Assembly (NCBI GenBank): GCA_022760735.1
Contig: JAKELU010000003.1
Location: forward strand, 129,092-181,660
DNA from: Firmicutes bacterium FC7
GTDB taxonomy: Bacteria; Bacillota; Clostridia; Tissierellales; Tissierellaceae
Direction: 5' to 3'
DNA length: 52,569 nt
The position numbers were made by a program, and so were the translations under genes. Every line of letters begins with the position of its first letter. Position 1 is the first letter of the stretch. The notes under the pieces are model-generated. The model was given only the letters and a program-made list of their open reading frames with translations. It did no database searches and had not been told where the DNA came from. This document shows, piece after piece, positions 8,049 through 14,901 of the stretch.

Positions 8049-9425
8049 GTACCTAGAATACCTATAAGGAATTGAAACACCTTGAAAGAGAAAAGGTATA
8101 TAAAAAAGCTTTAGGTACCTAGAATACCTATAAGGAATTGAAACTCAGACTTTAAAAGAAAATATAGACAACAAATAGAGTACCTAGAATACCTATAAGG
8201 AATTGAAACATTAGACAAGCTAATAGCATTGTAAATGCTAGAGATAGTACCTAGAATACCTATAAGGAATTGAAACCACTACAATTCTCAGAACACTCTA
8301 CTTCATCTTCAATGGTACCTAGAATACCTATAAGGAATTGAAACTAATACCTCTTGCACAATATCTTAATACCTTATCCAATGTACCTAAAATACCTATA
8401 AGGAATTGAAACCTGGACAAGTTATTCAAATTTGCAAGGATCATGTGACGGTACCTAGAATACCTATAAGGAATTGAAACAATTTCACTTGTAAAGTATT
8501 TCGATCTTTTTTCTTTGTACCTAGAATACCTATAAGGAATTGAAACAAACTCAAATGATTGACATAGCGTGTGATAGTAAAGTACCTAGAATACCTATAA
8601 GGAATTGAAACTCATTCTCATATAATGAAATAGTTGATTTAACAATTCCAGTACCTAGAATACCTATAAGGAATTGAAACTAGCAATGTGATACCAATGC
8701 AATATACAGGGATGAAAGGTACCTAGAATACCTATAAGGAATTGAAACCCCAGTTTCAGAAGGTTATTCAAGAAACATTACATCGTACCTAGATTACCTA
8801 TAAGGAATTGAAACCTAATCATTTCTGTATCAAATTTTTTTTCTTTAACGTACCTAGATTACCTATAAGGAATTGAAACATGAGTAAAAATATCGGAGTT
8901 CGTTACATGCAGTATAGTACCTAGATTACCTATAAGGAATTGAAACAAAAAATAGCTGAAAAGGTATCAAGAGGTAGAAGTCAATAGTACCTAGAATACC
9001 TATAAGGAATTGAAACCATTCAAGCAATAAGTCGTAAAACTCTTCAATATTGTACAGTACCTAGATTACCTATAAGGAATTGAAACTAACCTTTGTAACC
9101 TTTCTTTATGTCAATTACTTTATGTACCTAGATTACCTATAAGGAATTGAAACGAAATAATTGTACTAAATCTATTTAAACTTTCGTCTGGTACCTAGAT
9201 TACCTATAAGGAATTGAAACTTGAAGGTGAACAAGACGGCAATGTAGCACAATATAGAAGTACCTAGATTACCTATAAGGAATTGAAACCAACATTATCA
9301 GGACTTATTACATGATTATTTTCGTACCTAGAATACCTATAAGGAATTGAAACGCACTATCTTTTGCTTTTAAGGTTTTACTTCCAAGAATATGATTACC
9401 TAGACTACCTATAAGGAATTCGTGC
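8049..9425 (+). CRISPR. CRISPR array 2 (20 repeats plus decayed terminal repeat)
   Basis: Twenty 30-nt repeats begin at 8049, 8115, 8180, 8247, 8315, 8383, 8451, 8517, 8582, 8651, 8719, 8785, 8850, 8917, 8987, 9057, 9124, 9191, 9260 and 9324. A decayed terminal copy starts at 9396 and loses its 3' end after GGAATT. The repeat is the same as in array 1 and ends ATTGAAAC, so it is read on the plus strand. Spacers are 34-42 nt. Repeats 1-11, 15 and 20 carry A at repeat position 10; repeats 12-14 and 16-19 carry T (AGATTACC). Repeat 6 carries an extra change (CTAAAATACC). The degenerate right end shows the leader is on the left. The handle suggests type I-B or a Cas6-processed system, but cas genes are not in the window. 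Confidence 0.99.
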
Positions 9426-9462
9426 CCATAGCTAATCTTTAAATCATTGTTGTTAAAAATTT

Positions 9463-9502
9463 AAAATAAAAGCGATTGTAATAAACAAATCGCTTTTATT
9501 TT
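9463..9502. terminator. Bidirectional terminator
   Basis: AAAATAAAAGCGATT (9463-9477) and AATCGCTTTTATTTT (9488-9502) form a perfect 15-bp stem with A/T flanks on both sides. It can end the CRISPR transcript (plus) and the hydrolase gene (minus). Confidence 0.85.
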
Positions 9503-9518
9503 ATGCAAATCTACTAGA

Positions 9519-10328
9519 TTAACCAATAAATTTAACTAATTCTTCATTGAATTTATCTCGTTGATCATAGAAGGAGCCATGACCGCTATACTCAAAAGGT
9601 ACTAACTTAGAATTTCTTATACTTTGATTTTGTATTTCGCTTAATTCATATGGAACTATCTTGTCATGGATTCCTTGAATTATAAGAGTTGGAACGTTAA
9701 TCGTTGTCAAATCATAGAATAATTCTTCTCTTAACCATGTTTTTGCAACTGCTGCAGTTGACCATCCTGCTGCTTGTAACCCTATTTGGAAGAACCAGCT
9801 GGAAAATGGTTCGGATAAGTATTGGTAGAAGAATTTATCTCCAAAGTCTCTCAACATTTTAGGTCTATCATTATATGTTCCTTCAATTATATCAAGGATA
9901 ACTTCCTCGTCTAGGCCATATTGAAAGTAAGGGCGTTTGACTAGACTTGGTGCAGCCGCAGCTACTAGTACCAATTTTGATACTCCAAATCCACTATGCC
10001 TTGACATATATCTGATAGCAATAGCTCCACCTGTTGAATGGCCTACAAGAGTAAAATGGTGTAAGTTCAACTCTTCAATTATAGCTCTAACATCATCTGA
10101 TAATCGATTATAATCATATCCATGCCATGGTTTATCTGATTTTCCAAATCCTCTTTGGTCAATACCTATACATCTAAAACCTAATTCTGGAAGTTTATTA
10201 AACTGATATTCATATAGCTTGTGACTTCCTGGCCAACCATGAAGAAATACAATTGTTTTTTCCCCTACTGGATTTAAATCTTCTACATAGAGCTTTACAT
10301 CTTTCTCTACAGAAACATAGTATCCCAT
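9519..10328 (-). CDS. Alpha/beta hydrolase (haloperoxidase/esterase-like)
   Basis: 269 aa. Oxyanion motif HGWPGS (about residues 30-35), nucleophile elbow GHSTGG (Ser near 98), acidic residue in QGIHDKIVP (near 220), and His in YSGHGSFYDQ (near 250) make a complete catalytic triad. IDQRGFGKSDKP is typical of the haloperoxidase / arylesterase branch. It has no signal peptide and is cytosolic. The natural substrate cannot be inferred. The start ATG has GGGGG 7 nt upstream. It is transcribed divergently from the ribbon-helix-helix gene. Confidence 0.9.
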   Translation of the reverse strand: MGYYVSVEKDVKLYVEDLNPVGEKTIVFLHGWPGSHKLYEYQFNKLPELGFRCIGIDQRGFGKSDKPWHGYDYNRLSDDVRAIIEELNLHHFTLVGHSTGGAIAIRYMSRHSGFGVSKLVLVAAAAPSLVKRPYFQYGLDEEVILDIIEGTYNDRPKMLRDFGDKFFYQYLSEPFSSWFFQIGLQAAGWSTAAVAKTWLREELFYDLTTINVPTLIIQGIHDKIVPYELSEIQNQSIRNSKLVPFEYSGHGSFYDQRDKFNEELVKFIG

Positions 10329-10456
10329 TTAAATACCCCCAATAAGTAATATATTTTAATATTATTCATTTCAATATATTTGTGTTAATTAGCATATACA
10401 TTAAAAAAGGTGAATGAAATATCTTCAAATACTTAAAAGAACTAGGGGGGATTCTC

Positions 10457-10774
10457 ATGTCTACAGGAACATATAAAAAACTAGAAGTTATATTACCATC
10501 AACAATGGTGAATAAACTTTATGAAATTGCGCAAAAAGAAAAGCGATCAATAAATCAGCAAATTGCCTTTATTTTAGCTAAATACCTAAGGGAATATTAT
10601 AAAATTTATGAGGTAGTCAATGAACAAGATTTTGGTGTGATAACTGAGGAGAAATTAAGAGAGTTTTTAAGTAAAGAAGAAAATCAAATTAATTATAAAT
10701 ATGAGGATATAAAGGATTTTTCTTTTGACGAGCTATTTCAATTTTGGCTTGCAAATTACGTTGAGAAGAATTAA
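10457..10774 (+). CDS. Small ribbon-helix-helix-like protein
   Basis: 105 aa, not recognised as a named family. Residues 6-50 (YKKLEVILPSTMVNKLYEIA, then KRSINQQIAFILAKYL) resemble an Arc/MetJ-type ribbon-helix-helix DNA-binding fold: one beta strand followed by two helices. The C-terminal half is acidic and helical (FSFDELFQFWLANYVEKN). It could be a DNA-binding antitoxin-like or plasmid-type regulator, but no toxin gene is adjacent. A strong AGGGGGG site lies upstream of ATG 10457. Function unknown. Confidence 0.7.
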   Translation: MSTGTYKKLEVILPSTMVNKLYEIAQKEKRSINQQIAFILAKYLREYYKIYEVVNEQDFGVITEEKLREFLSKEENQINYKYEDIKDFSFDELFQFWLANYVEKN

Positions 10775-10868
10775 TTTAATAAGAAATGATTACTATAATG
10801 ATTTAATTTTAGTTGTTGTGGTAAAAAGGTTATAGTAAAAATAAATATATAAGTTTTAAATATTAAAT

Positions 10869-10899
10869 AATAGGAATGCTAATATATGTAGCGTTCTTA
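10869..10899 (+). terminator. Possible weak terminator or RNA hairpin
   Basis: GAATGCTA (10873-10880) and TAGCGTTC (10889-10896) pair with one G-U, followed by TTATATTG. It is weak and lies about 100 nt after the ribbon-helix-helix gene. Confidence 0.35.
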
Positions 10900-10972
10900 T
10901 ATTGTTTGAATTTGGATTATAGATGGTTTTTAGGTTATAATCATATTAACAACAATATCGGGAGGTTTATTA

Positions 10973-11395
10973 ATGGAATACAAAAGATTTCAAAATAAGT
11001 ATGTAGTAAGATTAAATAGCGGTGATGAAATTGTAGAATCCATAAAGGAGCTTGCGAAAAAAGAAAATATAAGATTAGGCACAGTTTCTGGAATAGGAGC
11101 TGTAAATAAAGCAAAAATAGGGCTTTATGAATTGGCTAAGAAGGAATATCATTCAGCTGAATTTATGGGAGATATGGAGATAGTATCTCTTGCAGGGAAT
11201 ATAACTGAAATGAATGGTGAGGTATATATTCATCTTCATATAGCATTGTCGGATGAAAGCTATGGTGTAAAAGCAGGTCATTTATATTCTGCAACAATTA
11301 GTGCAACTGGTGAGTTATTTATAGATGTTATCGATGGGGCTGTAGATAGAGTAAAAGATGAAAAAATAGGTCTAAATTTAATAGATTTTAACTAA
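10973..11395 (+). CDS. PPC/DUF296-domain protein
   Basis: 140 aa, a single PPC (plant and prokaryote conserved, DUF296) domain. SGDEIVESIKELAKKENI and LGTVSGIGAVNKAKIGLYE are typical of its start. The conserved histidines of YIHLHIALSD and GHLYSATI (about residues 83-103) are proposed metal ligands that form a trimer site. In plants the domain occurs in AT-hook proteins; in bacteria its biochemical function is unknown. GGGAGG lies before ATG 10973. Confidence 0.88.
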   Translation: MEYKRFQNKYVVRLNSGDEIVESIKELAKKENIRLGTVSGIGAVNKAKIGLYELAKKEYHSAEFMGDMEIVSLAGNITEMNGEVYIHLHIALSDESYGVKAGHLYSATISATGELFIDVIDGAVDRVKDEKIGLNLIDFN

Positions 11396-11471
11396 CTTTA
11401 ATCACAAAATTAAAATCTAATTCATATTCTTGTGATATACTGTATATATCAAAGATATAAAGGGAGATAAT

Positions 11472-11699
11472 ATGGATAATCAGATCGATATGTTTTCAAT
11501 TATTAATATAAAAAATGAGAATCCTGACAGAGCTATACCTAAGGGTGTTAAACTTAAGGACAAACAAAAATGGTGTCCATATTGCTCTAAACCAGTAATA
11601 TTTGTTAAAGACAAGGAACACGGCGTCAAGAGATGCCCTTATTGCAATATAAGCCATAAGGACTATTATGTAAAAATGGTAAATAATAATTGGGTATAG
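11472..11699 (+). CDS. Small zinc-ribbon protein
   Basis: 75 aa. Two CPYC pairs (WCPYCSKP near 36 and RCPYCNIS near 55) form a four-cysteine zinc ribbon. The N-terminal 30 residues have no recognisable domain. GGGAG precedes ATG 11472. Similar short zinc-ribbon proteins are common in clostridia and uncharacterised. It could bind nucleic acid or a protein partner. Confidence 0.75.
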   Translation: MDNQIDMFSIINIKNENPDRAIPKGVKLKDKQKWCPYCSKPVIFVKDKEHGVKRCPYCNISHKDYYVKMVNNNWV

Positions 11700-11719
11700 C
11701 CAAATATTGGTATTAATCA

Positions 11720-11748
11720 TTGACAAAAGATAAAAAATGTGTTGATAT
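11720..11748 (+). promoter_or_regulatory. Promoter for the CNNM/HlyC gene
   Basis: TTGACA (11720-11725) is followed 17 bp later by TGATAT (11743-11748), with an overlapping TATATA. It lies about 60 bp before the start codon. Confidence 0.5.
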
Positions 11749-11806
11749 ATATATTAAGTATTGAAAACTTTAAATTATTACTGAAATTGGGAGGAATAAA
11801 GACAAT

Positions 11807-13156
11807 ATGGGAGATGAATCTGGGGCCCCGATAACAGGAAAGTTGCTATTAATACTAGTATTGACACTAGTAAATGCATTTTTTGCTGCATCGGAAATGG
11901 CTTTTGTATCAGTCGATAAGAAAAAACTAAATGTACAAGCAGAGGAAGGCGATAAAAGGGCTAAAATGCTATTGGCGCTTTTAAAAGAACCTTCAAGATT
12001 TCTTTCAACTATTCAAGTTGGAATCACCTTTGCAGGATTTTTCTCATCTGCATCTGCAGCTGTAGGAATATCGGGGCATTTAGGAGAAGTATTATCTGGT
12101 TTTGGCGTACCTTTTGCAAAGGATGTCGCATTTGTACTAGTAACGCTAATTTTATCATATGTAAGCCTTGTCTTTGGAGAATTGGTGCCAAAGAGAGTTG
12201 CGTTACAATACGCTGAAAAATTTTCAATGTTCGCTGTAAAAACTATAACTATTGTATCCAAGGTAATGAGTCCTTTTGTAAGCTTTTTATCATTATCAAC
12301 AAATGGAATTATGAAGATATTAGGTATTAGTTCTCAAGGAGTAGAGGAAAAGATTACATTGGAAGAAATACGTTCAATAGTTGAAGTGGGACAGGAACAA
12401 GGAGTAATTAACCCTGTAGAAAGGGAAATGATAGATAGTGTAATAGGATTTGATGACAAGCTGGCTGAAGAAGTAATGACAGCTAGAACCGAGGTATTCA
12501 TGATTGATATTGAGGATCCAATAGATGATTATCTTGGAGAAATGATGGAGCTTAAATATTCACGTATACCTGTATATGAAGGTGACGTTGATAACATAAT
12601 TGGTATACTTTACTTAAAAGACTTTCTACTAGAGGCGTATAAGGTTGGCTTTAATAATGTAGACATCAAAAAAATTCTTCGCCCTGCATATTATGTTCCT
12701 GAACGTAAAAATATAAATGATTTATTTAATGAGCTGCAGGAAAAAAGAATGCATATGGCCATCTTAATAGATGAATATGGTGGATTCTCTGGAATTGTTA
12801 CTATGGAAGACTTAATTGAGGAAATCGTAGGTGATATTGATGACGAATATGATCATGATGAACCAGATATTAAGCAAATAAGCGACAATGAATTTTTAGC
12901 CAAAGGTGTTATTTCGGTAAAAGAACTTAATAGCAATATAGGTACTAAATTAGACGAGGATTCAGAGGATTACGATACTTTAGGAGGCCTACTAATAGAT
13001 TTAATGGGCTATATACCTGAAGATGGTGAAAAGGTCAAAGTTGAATACGAAAACCTAGATTTTTATATAGAAGAAGTAAATGAGAAAAGGATACAACTAG
13101 TACGTATAGTTATCAATAATTATGTAGATGATAACAAGGAAGAATATGAGGAATAA
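11807..13156 (+). CDS. CNNM/HlyC-CorC family membrane protein (DUF21-CBS-CorC_HlyC)
   Basis: 449 aa with the full family architecture. A DUF21 membrane domain with about four helices spans residues 10-190 (LLLILVLTLVNAFFAASEMA, then SVDKKKL). A tandem CBS pair lies at about 210-330 (EVMTARTEVFMID and HMAILIDEYGGFSGIVTMEDLIEEIVGDI). A C-terminal CorC_HlyC domain ends the protein. The family is linked to Mg2+ or other divalent-cation transport and is often mislabelled hemolysin. It stands alone, followed by a clear terminator. Confidence 0.93.
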   Translation: MGDESGAPITGKLLLILVLTLVNAFFAASEMAFVSVDKKKLNVQAEEGDKRAKMLLALLKEPSRFLSTIQVGITFAGFFSSASAAVGISGHLGEVLSGFGVPFAKDVAFVLVTLILSYVSLVFGELVPKRVALQYAEKFSMFAVKTITIVSKVMSPFVSFLSLSTNGIMKILGISSQGVEEKITLEEIRSIVEVGQEQGVINPVEREMIDSVIGFDDKLAEEVMTARTEVFMIDIEDPIDDYLGEMMELKYSRIPVYEGDVDNIIGILYLKDFLLEAYKVGFNNVDIKKILRPAYYVPERKNINDLFNELQEKRMHMAILIDEYGGFSGIVTMEDLIEEIVGDIDDEYDHDEPDIKQISDNEFLAKGVISVKELNSNIGTKLDEDSEDYDTLGGLLIDLMGYIPEDGEKVKVEYENLDFYIEEVNEKRIQLVRIVINNYVDDNKEEYEE

Positions 13157-13162
13157 ACTATT

Positions 13163-13200
13163 AGTCAGGTGCTTTAAAATCTAAAGTGCCTGACTTTTTT
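13163..13200 (+). terminator. Rho-independent terminator
   Basis: AGTCAGG (13163-13169) pairs with CCTGACT (13189-13195), extended by GCTTTA / TAAAG, and is followed by TTTTTT. Confidence 0.9.
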
Positions 13201-13238
13201 GAAAAGAATCGAAAAATATTACTTAAGGCAGGTGTATT

Positions 13239-14387
13239 ATGAACTTTAGATACAAGGGATTAAAAAGTGCAATATTCTTAATTACATATGGAATTATATT
13301 AATGTGGTTACTTGATAACATTGAAGGAGTAGGTTCTTTTTTTAGTAAGATTTTAGCTATATTCTCTCCATTTATAATAGGAGGAGCACTTGCCTTTATA
13401 ATGAATAGCCCTATGATGTTTATTGAAGAGGCTTTTTTTGGCAAAAGGAGCTTATTAAAAAATACAAGGGATAATATAAAGAGACCAATTAGCTATATAA
13501 TAACTCTAATAATATTCGTTGCTACTATAATTATAATTTTATTTATAATCATACCAGAATTGACTAAGACTATTCAGGAGCTAGCTGTCAAGTTACCCGG
13601 AGTATGGAGAGAAGTACAAATATTTGTCGTTAAAAATTTAATAGATAATCCTCAGCTTAAGGATTGGATAACTAGCATTAATGTGGATTGGGTTAGATTG
13701 GAGCAAAGTGCCATTAGTTTCTTAAAGGATAGTGCAGCTAGTTGGATAAGTTCAACTTATAATTTTGCAACATCATTTTTAGGAGGTATAGTTACCTTTA
13801 TATTGGCCTTTATATTCTCCATCTATCTACTATTGCAGAAGGAAACTCTAGGAAGGCAGCTTCAAAAGCTAATACTGGCATTTACTTCTGAAAAAGTTGC
13901 AATGAAGATATTCTATGTTGCTAGTTTATCCAATAGAGTATTTGCAAATTTTCTTTCAGGACAATTGTTAGAGGCATTAATATTAGGCGGCTTATTTCTA
14001 GTTGCTATGCTTATATTTAAGTTTCCATATGCTCTGATGATTAGTTTAATCATAGCTATTACAGCTTTAATACCAATTGTAGGTGCATTTATAGGATGCT
14101 TTATAGGAGTGTTGCTGATTTTAGTAGATAGTCCTACTAAAGCCTTTTGGTTTATCATAATGTTTCTCATAATCCAGCAAATTGAAGGAAATTTGATTTA
14201 TCCACATGTAGTAGGAAAGGCAGCAGGACTTCCATCCATATGGATACTCGTGGCAGTAACTGTTGGAGGAAGTTTAATGGGTGTTTTAGGAATACTACTA
14301 TTTATACCAATTTGCTCTATACTTTATACCCTTTTACGTGAAGCAGTAAATGAGCGACTTGAGAGAAAGAACATTAGGAAGGTATAA
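13239..14387 (+). CDS. AI-2E family transporter (predicted permease)
   Basis: 382 aa with six to eight hydrophobic segments. The family pattern is visible: N-terminal pair of helices, a soluble middle (about 100-170), then LGGIVTFILAFIFSIYLLLQ and the C-terminal block ALIPIVGAFIG, IIQQIEGNLIYPHVVGKAAG (near 310-330). Members include E. coli TqsA and Na+/H+ antiporter-like proteins in bacilli, so the cargo here is not certain. It starts at ATG 13239 with AGGCAGG upstream. Confidence 0.9.
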   Translation: MNFRYKGLKSAIFLITYGIILMWLLDNIEGVGSFFSKILAIFSPFIIGGALAFIMNSPMMFIEEAFFGKRSLLKNTRDNIKRPISYIITLIIFVATIIIILFIIIPELTKTIQELAVKLPGVWREVQIFVVKNLIDNPQLKDWITSINVDWVRLEQSAISFLKDSAASWISSTYNFATSFLGGIVTFILAFIFSIYLLLQKETLGRQLQKLILAFTSEKVAMKIFYVASLSNRVFANFLSGQLLEALILGGLFLVAMLIFKFPYALMISLIIAITALIPIVGAFIGCFIGVLLILVDSPTKAFWFIIMFLIIQQIEGNLIYPHVVGKAAGLPSIWILVAVTVGGSLMGVLGILLFIPICSILYTLLREAVNERLERKNIRKV

Positions 14388-14427
14388 ACATTTATCAAGG
14401 TTAAGCTGAAAATAATAGGGTATACTA

Positions 14428-14456
14428 TTGATAAGTTTAATCTATATGTGTTATAC
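14428..14456 (+). promoter_or_regulatory. Promoter of the selenocysteine glutaredoxin gene
   Basis: TTGATA (14428-14433) and TTATAC (14451-14456) are separated by exactly 17 bp, about 35 bp before the TTG start codon. Confidence 0.6.
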
Positions 14457-14489
14457 CATATATAGATGCAATTTATAGGAGGGATTCTT

Positions 14490-14729
14490 TTGAACAATAA
14501 AAATGTAATAGTATACTCAACAACAACTTGACCATGGTGTGTAAAGGTAAAGGATTACCTAAAATCTAAAAATGTACCATATACTGAGTATAATGTAAGA
14601 GAGGATATGGATAAGGCTGTGGAAATGATTGAGAAATCAGGTCAACGAGGCGTACCAGTAATTGAAATAGATGGAGAGATAGTCATAGGTTTTGATAAAT
14701 CTAGTATAGATAAATTATTAGGGCTGTAA
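14490..14729 (+). CDS. Glutaredoxin-like selenoprotein (UPWC active site)
   Basis: 79 aa if the in-frame TGA at 14529-14531 is read as selenocysteine. The frame starts at TTG 14490, five bases after AGGAGGG (14478-14484), and stops at TAA 14727-14729. Translated through, it begins MNNKNVIVYSTTT-U-PWC; the TGA replaces the first cysteine of the CPWC redox motif of glutaredoxins. The rest is a normal small glutaredoxin: cis-Pro segment GQRGVPVIEIDG and C-terminal helix DKSSIDKLLGL. A small hairpin lies about 14 nt after the UGA, in the usual bacterial SECIS position. It has its own promoter and terminator. A nonsense-mutated pseudogene is the alternative, but TGA exactly at the redox Cys in an otherwise intact gene strongly favours Sec. 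Confidence 0.87.
14532..14566 (+). promoter_or_regulatory. Candidate bacterial SECIS element
   Basis: AGGTAA (14545-14550) and TTACCT (14555-14560) form a 6-bp stem capped by AGGA. The loop carries G residues, as SelB-binding loops do, and lies about 20 nt after the UGA, matching known bacterial SECIS spacing. Identification rests on position and shape only. Confidence 0.55.
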
Positions 14730-14733
14730 ATAA

Positions 14734-14775
14734 AAAGGCAGGTTATATAATAAGACCTGCCTTTAAGGCTTTTTG
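14734..14775 (+). terminator. Rho-independent terminator after glutaredoxin gene
   Basis: AAAGGCAGGT (14734-14743) and ACCTGCCTTT (14755-14764) form a 10-bp stem followed by AAGGCTTTTT. Confidence 0.88.
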
Positions 14776-14805
14776 AGCTAAAATAAAATATTGATATATA
14801 TTTCT

Positions 14806-14813
14806 GGTATAAT
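14806..14813 (+). promoter_or_regulatory. Extended -10 promoter for the nuclease-helicase gene
   Basis: TGGTATAAT (14805-14813) is an extended -10 element about 90 bp before the start codon. No good -35 is visible. Confidence 0.4.
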
Positions 14814-14901
14814 GAGAAGAAAGATGCTTTATTCTTTCTTTTCATTGCGGTGTGATGAAATTGTTTAGGATATTGAAATAAAGATATTTAGGAATGATAC
14901 T

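Noticed and set aside
14490-14729. Glutaredoxin gene as a pseudogene broken by a stop codon
   Set aside because: The only stop is TGA exactly at the redox cysteine, and the rest of the gene and its signals are intact, which fits selenocysteine better.
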